Shown here in pieces: positions 28,578 through 37,760 of a stretch of 64,000 nucleotides of DNA. This stretch comes from a bacterium (GTDB lineage: Bacteria > Pseudomonadota > Gammaproteobacteria > Pseudomonadales > Moraxellaceae). Numbering within the stretch: the stretch's first letter is position 1; each line of letters opens with the position of its first letter. Below the pieces are notes generated by a model. It worked only from the letters and a program-made list of their open reading frames with translations, ran no database searches and was not told the origin of the DNA. The stretch spans positions 124,001 to 188,000 of the forward strand of contig JAQSDB010000001.1 of NCBI GenBank assembly GCA_029945725.1, written 5' to 3'. A program made the translations under genes and the position numbers.

Positions 28578-29468
28578 ATGTCTGCTATTGAAACCCTGAC
28601 GCTGCATAACGATGGCCTGGTGTTCTCCGCCAGAGCTGCAGGTGAAGGCCCGCTGGTATTATTGCTGCACGGTTTTCCGGATGATTTTCACAGCTTCGAC
28701 GCCCAGCTCGAAGCCATTGCCGCACAAGGTTATCGTGTGGTGGCGCCCATGATGCGTGGCTATGAGCCGGGCTCACAATCGCCGCGTGATCTTTATCACC
28801 TGATTCATCTGGCCTCTGATGTGTTTGCCTGGATGAAGGAGCTGGATGCCCGGCAATGTCATCTGGTGGGGCATGACTGGGGCGCGTTGACCAGTTATGT
28901 GGCAGCGGCCCTGCAGCCGAAAAAATTTGCCTCACTCACCACGCTCGCGATTCCGCATTTGCGTCATGGCCTGCAGGGGGTGAGGGAGGTGCCGGGGCAA
29001 CTCGTGAAGTCGTCCTATATCCTGCTTATGCAGTTCGCCAAAATCGCTGAAATGATCGTGGCGCGCGATGATCTTGCCTTTGTGGAAACCCTGTGGAAGG
29101 CGTGGTCGCCGGACTGGCAGTACAGCGCTGCCGATATTGCGCAGGTCAAATCCACTTTTCGTGCCGAAGGTGTGGTGCATGCGGCAACGCAGTATTACCG
29201 CTGCCTGCTGCAGCCCTTGTCGACCTCTACGCAGCAGTCCTGGAGTCTGCTGACTTCGCGCATCCATGTGCCGACACTGGCCCTGACCGGCGAGCATGAT
29301 GGCTGCATGGATACGCGCCTGTACGACACGCTGATGCAGGAGCAGAACTTTGAAAAGGGGCTGCAGGTGCATCGCCTGCCGGATACCGGGCACTTTCTGC
29401 ACCGTGAGGCACCAGAGGCGGTAACGGCGCTGATTCTGGACTGGATCAGGACGCACCCCGTGACATAA
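28578..29468 (+). CDS. Alpha/beta hydrolase, epoxide hydrolase-like
   Basis: This 296-residue enzyme has the oxyanion motif HGFPD at 31-35, nucleophile Asp100 in VGHDWGAL, and the catalytic His in DTGHFLHREAPE near the C-terminus. An Asp nucleophile places it with epoxide hydrolases or haloalkane dehalogenases; the HGFPD motif favours epoxide hydrolase. The substrate is not predictable. ATG 28578 follows AGGAAGGTGACGCG, 33 bases after the YihY gene, so both may be co-transcribed. A large palindrome follows. Confidence 0.88.
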   Translation: MSAIETLTLHNDGLVFSARAAGEGPLVLLLHGFPDDFHSFDAQLEAIAAQGYRVVAPMMRGYEPGSQSPRDLYHLIHLASDVFAWMKELDARQCHLVGHDWGALTSYVAAALQPKKFASLTTLAIPHLRHGLQGVREVPGQLVKSSYILLMQFAKIAEMIVARDDLAFVETLWKAWSPDWQYSAADIAQVKSTFRAEGVVHAATQYYRCLLQPLSTSTQQSWSLLTSRIHVPTLALTGEHDGCMDTRLYDTLMQEQNFEKGLQVHRLPDTGHFLHREAPEAVTALILDWIRTHPVT

Positions 29469-29472
29469 CACC

Positions 29473-29522
29473 CATCGCGGGCATGGCCCGCTCCTGCGCA
29501 GGAGCGGGCCATGCCCGCGATG
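29473..29522. repeat. 50-bp perfect palindrome, REP-like
   Basis: Two 25-base arms (29473-29497 and 29498-29522) are exact reverse complements with no spacer, rich in GCGGGC, and lie 4 bases after the hydrolase stop. The core GCGGGCATGGCCCGCTCCTG is like REP elements of pseudomonads. It may also act as a terminator or RNA stabiliser; no long T-run follows. Confidence 0.85.
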
Positions 29523-29619
29523 CTTTTCTGTCTGGCTAACTCTCCCTTGCCGGGGACTCTCCGTTATAATCGCCCGCCGTTTCCCGTCCCTGAATCCCAG
29601 TCCTTGCCCGGAGCCATGC

Positions 29620-31131
29620 ATGACCGTCATCAAGCAGGATGATCTTGTCCAGAGCGTTGCCGACGCCCTCCAGTACATCTCCTATTACCATCCGGTAGAT
29701 TTCATTCAGGCCATTCATGCTGCCTATGAGCGTGAAGAAAGCCAGGCCGCCAAGGATGCGATGGCGCAGATCCTGATCAATTCACGCATGTGTGCCGAAG
29801 GTCATCGCCCCATTTGCCAGGACACCGGCATTGTTACCGTTTTTGTGAAAGTCGGCATGGATGTGCGCTGGGACATGGCACTCAGCCTGGATGACGCCAT
29901 CAACGAAGGTGTGCGCCGCGCTTATCTGAATCCGGACAATGTGCTGCGCGCCTCCATCCTGCGTGATCCGGCCGGCAAGCGTACCAATACCAAAGACAAC
30001 ACGCCGGCGGTGATTCATTACTCCATCGTGCCGGGTGACAAGCTCGACATCACCGTGGCTGCCAAGGGCGGTGGTTCGGAAAACAAATCCAAGATGGTGA
30101 TGCTCAATCCGTCGGACTCCATTGTGGACTGGGTACTGAAAACAGTGCCGACCATGGGCGCTGGCTGGTGTCCGCCCGGCATGCTCGGCATCGGCATTGG
30201 CGGCACTGCTGAAAAAGCGGCGCTGCTGGCGAAAGAGTCGCTGATGGAGCCTGTCGACATGCACGAGTTGCTCGCGCGTGGCCCGCAGAACCGCATTGAA
30301 GAGTTGCGTGTCGAGCTTTATGAAAAAGTGAATGCACTCGGCATTGGTGCGCAAGGTCTGGGTGGCCTCACCACGGTGATCGACATCAAGATTCTGGATT
30401 ACCCGACGCATGCGGCCTCCTTGCCGGTGGCGATGATTCCCAACTGTGCGGCCACGCGTCATGTGCATTTCGAGCTGGATGGCAGCGGCCCTGCCGAGCT
30501 TGCGGTACCGAAGCTTGAGGACTGGCCGAAAATCACTTTTGATACCAGCAAATCACGCCGGGTGAATCTCGACACGATTACGCCGGAAGAAATCGCCAGC
30601 TGGAAGCCGGGTGAAACCCTGCTGCTCAACGGCACCATGTATACCGGTCGCGATGCAGCGCACAAGCGCATGGTGGAAATGTTTGCCCGCGGTGAAACCC
30701 TGCCGGTGGATCTCAGGGGCAAGTTCATTTACTACGTTGGCCCGGTTGATCCGGTGCGCGATGAAGTGGTCGGCCCTGCCGGCCCCACCACAGCGACACG
30801 CATGGACAAGTTTACCGAGACCGTGCTCGACAAGACCGGCCTCTTCGGCATGATAGGAAAATCCGAGCGCGGTGCTGAAGGCATTGCCGCCATTAAGAAA
30901 CACAAGGCGGTTTATTTGATGGCGGTGGGCGGCGCGGCTTATCTGGTGTCCAAGGCCATCCGTAAAGCCCGTGTGGTGGCGTTTGAGGATCTGGGTATGG
31001 AAGCCATTTATGAGTTTGTGGTGGAAGACATGCCGGTTTCGGTGGCGGTGGATGTTACCGGCGAATCGGTACATGAAACTGCACCGAAAATATGGCAGGC
31101 CAAAATAGGCAAGATTCCGCTCGGTGCCTGA
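29620..31131 (+). CDS. fumA: Class I (Fe-S) fumarate hydratase
   Basis: This 503-residue TCA-cycle enzyme interconverts fumarate and malate with an oxygen-sensitive 4Fe-4S cluster. The three cluster cysteines are C66 (PICQDTG), C184 (AGWCPPG) and C276 (IPNCAATRH). The C-terminal half carries PVDPVRDEVVGPAGPTTATRMDK and GMIGKSERG, typical of the family's beta domain. The length fits FumA/FumB-type single-chain enzymes. A TATAAT hexamer at 29565-29570 is a likely -10, though no clear -35 is seen. It ends at a strong terminator. Confidence 0.97.
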   Translation: MTVIKQDDLVQSVADALQYISYYHPVDFIQAIHAAYEREESQAAKDAMAQILINSRMCAEGHRPICQDTGIVTVFVKVGMDVRWDMALSLDDAINEGVRRAYLNPDNVLRASILRDPAGKRTNTKDNTPAVIHYSIVPGDKLDITVAAKGGGSENKSKMVMLNPSDSIVDWVLKTVPTMGAGWCPPGMLGIGIGGTAEKAALLAKESLMEPVDMHELLARGPQNRIEELRVELYEKVNALGIGAQGLGGLTTVIDIKILDYPTHAASLPVAMIPNCAATRHVHFELDGSGPAELAVPKLEDWPKITFDTSKSRRVNLDTITPEEIASWKPGETLLLNGTMYTGRDAAHKRMVEMFARGETLPVDLRGKFIYYVGPVDPVRDEVVGPAGPTTATRMDKFTETVLDKTGLFGMIGKSERGAEGIAAIKKHKAVYLMAVGGAAYLVSKAIRKARVVAFEDLGMEAIYEFVVEDMPVSVAVDVTGESVHETAPKIWQAKIGKIPLGA

Positions 31132-31148
31132 GTCGCGTTAACTGAAAT

Positions 31149-31178
31149 AAAAAAGCCCGCTGATGCGGGCTTTTTTAT
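31149..31178 (+). terminator. Terminator of fumA
   Basis: AAAAAAGCCCGC / TGAT / GCGGGCTTTTTT. Confidence 0.93.
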
Positions 31179-31249
31179 TTCCGGTCTTGTTGGCAGGAAG
31201 TTGTTTGCTTGTCGAGTATGCAGGCACCTTGATGGCTCCGGGGTTGGCA

Positions 31250-31280
31250 ACAAAAAGCCCGGCATTGCCGGGCTTTTTGT
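31250..31280 (-). terminator. Terminator of phoD-like gene
   Basis: ACAAAAAGCCCGGC / ATT or AAT / GCCGGGCTTTTTGT; read on the minus strand it closes the phosphatase gene. It could act in both directions. Confidence 0.88.
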
Positions 31281-31294
31281 TATTACCGCAGAGA

Positions 31295-33985
31295 TCAGAC
31301 TACGGTAGCCACGCCGGTATTAACCGTGACCGTTTTTGTAGAGACGACGATGTTTGCCGGAGCCGTAGTACCTACCAGCGGATTCAGCTTCTTGAAGTCA
31401 CATACAATGCTGGAGGCACTGGCGGTGACCACGGCATAACCCTGGGCTTCAGTATCCACATACTTGAGCCATGGGTTGGCGGCTACGCCGACACCGCCAA
31501 GCTGTTGGGCCAGAGGAAGGGCTCCGCCGGTAAAGGTGGGCGAGGCTGCCACCCCCGCCTGTACGCCCGCTGCTGAGGCAGCAAGATATAGCTCAGGAAT
31601 GCCAGCAGCGGCCAGGCCACGCTTGATCTGGCCATTGAGCTGGGCCGCCAGTTCTGCTGCAGTGGCCGGTGCCGGCTTGCCCAGCGTGTAGTCAAGCAAG
31701 TTGAGGTAGGTCGTAAAGCTGAAAGCCGGTGAGCCCGGGAACAGGCCATTGGCTCCCGCACCGACAGGAACAGGTACGTAAACCAGCTTGCCAAGCAGGG
31801 CATTGGTCGGGTCGAGTGTGTCTACCGCTGCCTTGAGGTAGCTGAAAAAGGAGGTTGAACTGACCCCCGCAGTGACCAGATCCACCATGGCCGCTTTGAT
31901 CGAGGGATCAACCGGTGGATAGGTAGAAGCAACGGCCGTCAGTTCGGCACCACTGTTGGAAACAGTCTCGATTGCACTCGGGAACTTGTTGTAAACCTCG
32001 CCAGCGAAGAAAGCATGAATGTCGCCAGTGATGGCCACCACATTATCGATGTTGTTATCCAGCAGGTGCTGCATCAGGGCTCCACGCTCCTTGCCATAGC
32101 CATCCCATTGGTCGGCATTGACCAGGAACTTCTGGAGAAGTGGCGAGACCTTGGCGGCGGTGGTTCCGGCCGGCAGCGAGGCTCCGGCATCAGAGGCCGC
32201 CATGATCATCTGGAAGGGGACGGAGGCGGACTTGTTGCTGACAATGTCCGGCTTGATAAAGCCAAACGCAATGGTCTGTGCCCCTGCCGACGCCTGGGCC
32301 GTCGTGCCACCAGCACCAGCCGCAAAAGCCGCATCAAAGCCGTACACAGCCGGAGCGGCTTGTGCGGCCGTGAGGCCAGCTCCCATACCGGCAGCTATTC
32401 TGCTGCTAATGCTGGAGCTTGGGTTGCCGGCCTTGTCGGTGGCGATGGCGATCGCCGCGGCGACGGCTATGCCCGCAGGGCCTGAAGTTGCGCCAAAAAA
32501 GACGGCACCCACCGTTGCAGCCGCAGCCGCTACGGGTAAGTAGGCGTTAATGCCGCCTAAGCCGGCAACAAAGAGTGGGGCTGTGGTGCCAATATTTGTG
32601 GCAATGGTTGGGATGGAGCCGAGGGAGATAACGGTACCCAGGGCATTGGCGCCATTGAGCCCCATGCGCATGAGCGACACTTCATTGCCCCAGACTTTCC
32701 ACGCAGCAGGAGAGCTGCTCATGGTGGTTTTCCACCAGTCGCGCTGGGTGGCGCCCAGCATGGTGAGGGCTTGCAGCGGATCAGGGAACACGGTGGATTT
32801 AAAGCCTTCCAGCAGCTTGAAGGTGCCTTCTGGAGCTAGGTAGCGGGAGTTGATACGGCCCAGCTGGGCGCCATTGCTGACGGTGGTTTCGGCAATCACA
32901 TGATCGGCACGGTAGAGGCGCTCGTCCGTCATGATCAGGTGCATCACGGTGCCGAACTGCATGTCGCGATAGATACGGATGTTGTTGAAGGAAGTATCGG
33001 TTTCCGAGAAAGCGATATCGGCGGGCATGAACTCGAACCAGGCCTGGTTGGCATTGCGGCGGCGCTGCGGCTGCGAGGCGTTGGCATTGCTATAGGTTTC
33101 AGAGGCCTGCCAGGCATCGTCGGAAAACTCGTGATCGTCCCAGATGGCAATCATCGGGAAGCGTTCATGCACAGCCTGGATGCGCGCATCGGAGCGGTAC
33201 AGCTTGTAGAGATAGCGATAGTCGGCCAGCTCGGAGGCGTACTTGCCACCCGGGGCGGGGAGGAGCGCGTTGGGGGCAGGAATGGTTGTGCCATTGGGCA
33301 GGGTTACTGCGCTGTGCAAGGCTTCAGCGGCACTGGCTGAGTCGGTTTCGTAGATGTAATCACCCAGATGCACGATGAAATCAAGGCTGGGAACACTGCC
33401 CACGCCATCATCGGTCAGTATCTGGCTGTAGGCAGCCCAGTGATTGCTGCTCCAGTCCTGGCAGGTCATGAAGGCAAACTTCACATTGTTGCTGCTGGTT
33501 ACGGCAGGTGCCGTCTTGAAGCGACCAACCTTGCTGAGCGTGGCTCCGGCTTTGAACTGGTAGTAATACACGGTGCCTGCGGTGAGGCCGGTCAGTTTGT
33601 GGCGGATGGTGCCGTCGAAGTCGCCATAGGCAGGCACGGTAACAACGGGCAGGGTTACGCCTGTCAGTGCGGTGCTGCTGCCAAGGCTGCCGGAGTTGTC
33701 AGCTGTCGTGATCCGCAATTCTACGGCTACGCTGACACCGGATGTACCGGTTACCGGAAGTGCGGAGGGGGTGACGCGAGTCCACAGCATGATGCTGTCA
33801 GGGTGCGGATCACCTGAGGCGATGCTCTGGGGGAATATCCATGTGCCACCGGCGGAGGCAAGCGGTGGCATGGGACGCGAGAGGGTCGTTGTTTGGGGGT
33901 CTTCACTGTTACAGCCGGTCACACCGAGGGCAGCTACCGAAATCGTGATAAAGCTGCCCATACGAATAAAGTCGCGTCTTTTCAT
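31295..33985 (-). CDS. PhoD-family alkaline phosphatase/phosphodiesterase with large insertions
   Basis: This 896-residue Tat-exported enzyme begins MKRRDFIRMG (Tat motif RRDFI) and has a lipobox-like VTGC at Cys25, so it may be a Tat lipoprotein. PhoD landmarks follow: FAFMTCQDW, DFIVHLGDYIYE, MIAIWDDHEFSDDAW, LIMTDERLYRADHV and, later, NVVAITGDIHAFFAGEVY. These hold the Fe/Ca-binding Asp, Asn and His residues. Two stretches are unusual: about residues 440-575 (Ala/Gly-rich, hydrophobic) and about 710-845 before NPWLKYVDTEAQGYAVV. Ordinary PhoD proteins are 500-700 residues. ATG 33985 was chosen for the Tat signal; the frame continues upstream. Monocistronic. Confidence 0.9.
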   Translation of the reverse strand: MKRRDFIRMGSFITISVAALGVTGCNSEDPQTTTLSRPMPPLASAGGTWIFPQSIASGDPHPDSIMLWTRVTPSALPVTGTSGVSVAVELRITTADNSGSLGSSTALTGVTLPVVTVPAYGDFDGTIRHKLTGLTAGTVYYYQFKAGATLSKVGRFKTAPAVTSSNNVKFAFMTCQDWSSNHWAAYSQILTDDGVGSVPSLDFIVHLGDYIYETDSASAAEALHSAVTLPNGTTIPAPNALLPAPGGKYASELADYRYLYKLYRSDARIQAVHERFPMIAIWDDHEFSDDAWQASETYSNANASQPQRRRNANQAWFEFMPADIAFSETDTSFNNIRIYRDMQFGTVMHLIMTDERLYRADHVIAETTVSNGAQLGRINSRYLAPEGTFKLLEGFKSTVFPDPLQALTMLGATQRDWWKTTMSSSPAAWKVWGNEVSLMRMGLNGANALGTVISLGSIPTIATNIGTTAPLFVAGLGGINAYLPVAAAAATVGAVFFGATSGPAGIAVAAAIAIATDKAGNPSSSISSRIAAGMGAGLTAAQAAPAVYGFDAAFAAGAGGTTAQASAGAQTIAFGFIKPDIVSNKSASVPFQMIMAASDAGASLPAGTTAAKVSPLLQKFLVNADQWDGYGKERGALMQHLLDNNIDNVVAITGDIHAFFAGEVYNKFPSAIETVSNSGAELTAVASTYPPVDPSIKAAMVDLVTAGVSSTSFFSYLKAAVDTLDPTNALLGKLVYVPVPVGAGANGLFPGSPAFSFTTYLNLLDYTLGKPAPATAAELAAQLNGQIKRGLAAAGIPELYLAASAAGVQAGVAASPTFTGGALPLAQQLGGVGVAANPWLKYVDTEAQGYAVVTASASSIVCDFKKLNPLVGTTAPANIVVSTKTVTVNTGVATVV

Positions 33986-34369
33986 TTTGGTCTTCGCCTG
34001 CGTCGGGTTGTTGTGGTTTTTTAGAGATGTACGGTTTTCTGTTTTTGGCGACGGCCCATGCTGTAAACAGCTGCTGACACCACCGTCATTACCCGGAAGC
34101 TGAGGCGGAGAGTGACTGATAAGTACCAGATTCCCTGCCAAATCAATCGGATTTACCTTTTATGATGCTGATAATGCCCGTGTCTTGTGTGCTTGAACAG
34201 GGGGGCGCCGGACAAAGAAGCGGCCTCACGTTGTTAGTGTGAGATTATAGGTCAGGAAAAAATAAGTGCTGGTAATTGCAAGGTTGGGACACGGTAGCAC
34301 TGCCTTTTGTTGCCATGAGGGCCGAAAGGGCCGAAAGGGCTTTTGGGCTGTCAAAATGCGGCGGCCAGG
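33986..34369. other. Intergenic region upstream of phoD-like gene
   Basis: These 384 bases hold no recognisable gene. A short direct repeat, GGGCCGAAA twice (34319-34336), lies near the safE end. I see no Pho box and no clear terminator for the minus-strand gene ending at 34370. Confidence 0.4.
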
Positions 34370-35140
34370 CTATTGGTGATGGTGATGCATGGCATGTTCC
34401 CCACCCATCTCCATGCTTGCGGCATCACTGGGCATGGAAGCACCTTCATGATGGTGGTTGTGCGAGAGCGCCAGAAAGACGGTCCACACGCCAAGGGCAA
34501 TCACCAGAAGCCCCGCCAGCTGGCGTACGTTTTTCATCTGCAGGTAGTGCCGCAGCTTTCCCGCCAGCGTTCCTGTCAGTAACAGGGTTGGCAAAGTACC
34601 CAGACCAAAGGCCAGCATGACTCCGCCTGACGCCACCGTATCGGCGCGTGCCAGCGCCAGAGTGAGTGCGCTGTAAACAAGTCCGCAGGGCAGGAATCCC
34701 CACACGGCACCAGCGGCCACGGCTTTCAGTGGGTGATTGACCGGCAGGATTTTGGTGCGCAGCGGCGCAAGGCTTTTCCAGATGCCGCCACCCAGTCCTT
34801 CTATGTGCTGCAGGCCATTCCACCAGCCGGCGAGGTAGAGGCCCATCACGACCATGAAGCCACCGGCAAATGCACGTGGCCAGGGGCTAGCCGCCCAGCC
34901 AGCGAGGATGCCGTGAGCCAGGGTGCCGACAACAATGCCAAGAACGGTGTAGGTGAGAATGCGTCCGAGGTTATAGGCGAGTTGATAGCCAAAGAGGCTG
35001 GCTCCCTGGCGTTTGTCCGCAGGCAGGGCAAAAGAGAGCGCAGTGGAAATACCGCCGCACATGCCGACACAGTGCGTACTGCCCAGCAGCCCTGTCGCCC
35101 ATGCACTTGCCAGCAGGGCGGCATCCATGGATGTGTTCAC
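34370..35140 (-). CDS. TauE/SafE-type membrane protein of cbb3 cluster, His-rich tail
   Basis: This 256-residue inner-membrane protein has about six helices in two half-repeats, each with a conserved Cys-containing motif (GSTHCVGMCGGISTAL and GFLPCGLVYSAL). It ends in a His-rich tail (LSHNHHHEG, later HAMHHHHQ). Relatives sit after ccoS in Pseudomonas-type cbb3 clusters and are linked to copper or metal supply for the oxidase. The Cys motifs and His tail fit metal handling, which is inference. GTG 35140 overlaps the ccoS stop as GTGA and has GGAG upstream; ATG 35128 is the alternative. Confidence 0.82.
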   Translation of the reverse strand: MNTSMDAALLASAWATGLLGSTHCVGMCGGISTALSFALPADKRQGASLFGYQLAYNLGRILTYTVLGIVVGTLAHGILAGWAASPWPRAFAGGFMVVMGLYLAGWWNGLQHIEGLGGGIWKSLAPLRTKILPVNHPLKAVAAGAVWGFLPCGLVYSALTLALARADTVASGGVMLAFGLGTLPTLLLTGTLAGKLRHYLQMKNVRQLAGLLVIALGVWTVFLALSHNHHHEGASMPSDAASMEMGGEHAMHHHHQ

Positions 35141-35298
35141 TTCAGCTTTCTCCGTTCTTCTCTGTCATCCATGAGAATGCGATGCGCCGGTCCTTCCATA
35201 TCATCGAATTGTTTGTGCTTTACGGCCCAGAAAAAAACCCAGATCCCGACCACAAGAAAGATCAGGCTGAGTGGCACAAGCAGGTAAATGATTTCCAT
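35137..35298 (-). CDS. ccoS: cbb3 oxidase maturation protein CcoS
   Basis: This 53-residue single-helix protein (MEIIYLLVPLSLIFLVVGIWVFFWAVKHKQFDDMEGPAHRIL) matches CcoS exactly in plan: an N-terminal helix, then the KxxQFDDMEGPAxRIL signature. It is needed for cofactor insertion into cbb3 oxidase. ATG 35298 was taken; the longer frame to 35403 reads back into ccoI sequence. It lies 23 bases after ccoI. Confidence 0.95.
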   Translation of the reverse strand: MEIIYLLVPLSLIFLVVGIWVFFWAVKHKQFDDMEGPAHRILMDDREERRKLK

Positions 35299-35321
35299 GG
35301 CAAAGCGTCTTCCAGGCGTGT

Positions 35322-37760
35322 TCAGGTTTTTCTGGTGCGCAGGCGCAAGGCGTTGCCGACAACCAGCAGTGAGCTCAGCGACATGCCAATGGCGGCCGCC
35401 CAAGGCGGAAGATAGCCCAGTGCCGCGAGCGGCAATACGGACAGATTGTAGGCCAGGGCCCAGCCAAGATTCTGGCGAATGACCGCGCGGGTTTTATGCG
35501 CCATGTCCACGGCATCAATAATCCGGCACAGGTCATCACGCAGGAGCAGTGCATCGGCAGTGATTTGCGCAAGATCAGAGCCGGAGGCCATGGCAATGGA
35601 AAGGTGTGCCTGTGCCAGTACGGGCGCATCGTTAACGCCATCACCGATCATCACGACGATGGCGCCATTTTGCTGCAGCTGCTGAACGTGTGTGCGCTTG
35701 TCTTGCGGCGACAGGCCGCCTTTTACCTGCTGTATGCCCAGTGCGGCTGCCATGGTATGTGGTGCACTGGAGTGGTCGCCTGAAAGCAGGCAGGTGATGA
35801 GGCCGCGCTCCTGCAGGGCATGAACCGTGCGGGCGGCTTCCGGTCGCAGGGTGTCGCTCAGCGTAAAACAGGCGAGGGCGCCGTCAGTATCGGCAAGCCA
35901 GAGTTTTTCATTGATGTTGCTGTCTGCGGCATGATCGGGGATGGCTATGCCATCACCCAGAGCAAAGGCGGCGTGCCCCAGGCGATAGTGGCGGCCATCA
36001 ATATCGGCACTCACGCCGGCACCGGGAATATGCGACATATTCTGCACGGCTGGCAGTTTGCCGGTTTGCAGTGCCTGAAAAGCCCGGGCTACCGGATGCT
36101 CCGAGCGTTGCTCAAGTGCGCAGGCAATGAGCTGTGCAAACCCAGGATCACCACGTACCGCCGTACTTTCCGTAATGTGCAGACGGCCCTCGGTCAGCGT
36201 GCCGGTTTTGTCGAAAATGACGTGAGTGGCTCGTGCCAGGGTTTCCAGTACATGGCCCCGGCTGATCAGGAAGCCGGACTGTGCGAGGGCATTGGTGGCA
36301 CTGCTCAAGGCCATGGGCGTGGCAAGCGAAAGCGCACAGGGGCAGGTGGCAACCAGCACGGCCAGTGTGATCCAGAAGGCTTCATGGTAAGACGTCGTGT
36401 ATGCCCAGCAGCCAAAAACGATGGCGGCAATCACCAGGACGGCCGCGACAAAAATCTGGGCGAGCTCGTCTGCCCGGCGTGCCAGTTGCGGTTTCTCGGC
36501 CAGTGCGCGATTGAGCAGCCGGTTGAGTGTGCCGAGTGTGCTGTCGCTGGCAATGCGGGTAATGCGGATGATCAGCGAGCCATCGGCATTGATGCTGCCG
36601 CTGAGGACGCTGTCGCCCGGGTTCTTGGCCAGTGGTAGCGGTTCTCCGGTCAGCAGCGCCTCGCTGACATCACTGCTGCCTTCCAGAACAGAGCCGTCTG
36701 CAGCCACGGTTTCTCCGGGCTTGACCAGAATACGGTCACCCACACAAAGATCGCCGGCTGCCACTATTTCCTGCTGTCCGTTGCGGTCGAGGCGCGTGGC
36801 CAGGTTCGGTGTCAGCGCCATCAGGCGTGCAGCAGTGTCGCCGGCACGCTGACGGGCACGTGTTTCCAGAAAGTGACTGGTGAGCAGAAAGAAAATGAAC
36901 ATGCTCACAGAGTCGAAATACACATCACCATGGCCGGTAACGGTGGCATAAATGCTGGCGATATAGGCGCTGATGAGTGCCAGCGAGACCGGAACATCCA
37001 TGTTCAGGTGGCGTATTTTCAGTGCCTGCCAGGCGGAGTGGTAGAAGGGTTTGCCGGAATAGAAAAATACCGGTGTGGTGATCAGCAGATTGATCCAGCG
37101 CAGATAGTCACGGTATTCCGCTTCCATGCCGTGAATGGCGCCACCATACAGCGCACCGGCATACATCATTACCTGCATCATGCCGAAACCGGCGACGGCA
37201 AGACGCTTCAGCAGATCGCTGCTTTCGGCTTCGAGTTGTGCCGCATGCGTATCGGCGCGGTACGGGCGGGCGCGGTAGCCGATATGTTCCAGCGTCGACA
37301 GCAGCCGGCTCACGGGTGTGGCGCTGTCATCCCAGCAAAGATGCAGGCGGTGTGTACTCAGATTGACCGTCGCCTGCACTACACCAGGTTCCTGCCCGAG
37401 CTTTTTTTCGATCAGCCAGGCGCAGGCCGCACAGCTCAGGTTCTCCAGTGTGAGCTCCGCCGTCGCCCGCCCGCCTTCGCGACCAACAAATTCCTTTTGC
37501 ACGGAGGGATGATCAAAAGCGGCGAGGGCGAGGAGTGATTCCGGTACGGGCGCGCGCGAATCAAGGGTGTTTTCACGGTCCTGATAGTAGTCCTCAAGGC
37601 CGCTGGCGACGATGGTTTCAGCCACGGCCTTGCAGCCGGCACAGCAGAACGCCTGTGTGGCGGTAAACACCGTTGCGTGAAAGTCGCTGCCCGCGGGAAC
37701 GGGCAAACCACAGTGGAAACAGACTGACGATGAAGCCTTTGCCGCAGCACCGTCGCTCAC
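35322..37760 (-). CDS. ccoI: Copper-transporting P1B-type ATPase for cbb3 oxidase
   Basis: This 812-residue pump supplies copper for the cbb3 active site. The N-terminus has a cysteine-rich segment (CFHCGLP at 14-20, FCCAGCKAV) and a heavy-metal-associated domain (NLSCAACAWLIEKKL). The membrane CPx motif is TCPCALSLATP, the phosphorylation loop VIFDKTGTLTEG and the hinge GDGVNDAPVLAQAH. GTG 37760 immediately follows the ccoH stop (TGA GTG), implying translational coupling. The length and domain order are normal for CcoI/FixI. Confidence 0.97.
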   Translation of the reverse strand: MSDGAAAKASSSVCFHCGLPVPAGSDFHATVFTATQAFCCAGCKAVAETIVASGLEDYYQDRENTLDSRAPVPESLLALAAFDHPSVQKEFVGREGGRATAELTLENLSCAACAWLIEKKLGQEPGVVQATVNLSTHRLHLCWDDSATPVSRLLSTLEHIGYRARPYRADTHAAQLEAESSDLLKRLAVAGFGMMQVMMYAGALYGGAIHGMEAEYRDYLRWINLLITTPVFFYSGKPFYHSAWQALKIRHLNMDVPVSLALISAYIASIYATVTGHGDVYFDSVSMFIFFLLTSHFLETRARQRAGDTAARLMALTPNLATRLDRNGQQEIVAAGDLCVGDRILVKPGETVAADGSVLEGSSDVSEALLTGEPLPLAKNPGDSVLSGSINADGSLIIRITRIASDSTLGTLNRLLNRALAEKPQLARRADELAQIFVAAVLVIAAIVFGCWAYTTSYHEAFWITLAVLVATCPCALSLATPMALSSATNALAQSGFLISRGHVLETLARATHVIFDKTGTLTEGRLHITESTAVRGDPGFAQLIACALEQRSEHPVARAFQALQTGKLPAVQNMSHIPGAGVSADIDGRHYRLGHAAFALGDGIAIPDHAADSNINEKLWLADTDGALACFTLSDTLRPEAARTVHALQERGLITCLLSGDHSSAPHTMAAALGIQQVKGGLSPQDKRTHVQQLQQNGAIVVMIGDGVNDAPVLAQAHLSIAMASGSDLAQITADALLLRDDLCRIIDAVDMAHKTRAVIRQNLGWALAYNLSVLPLAALGYLPPWAAAIGMSLSSLLVVGNALRLRTRKT

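Noticed and set aside
34319-34340. GGGCCGAAA direct repeat as a start of a CRISPR-like array
   Set aside because: Only two adjacent copies with no spacer between them; simple short repeat.
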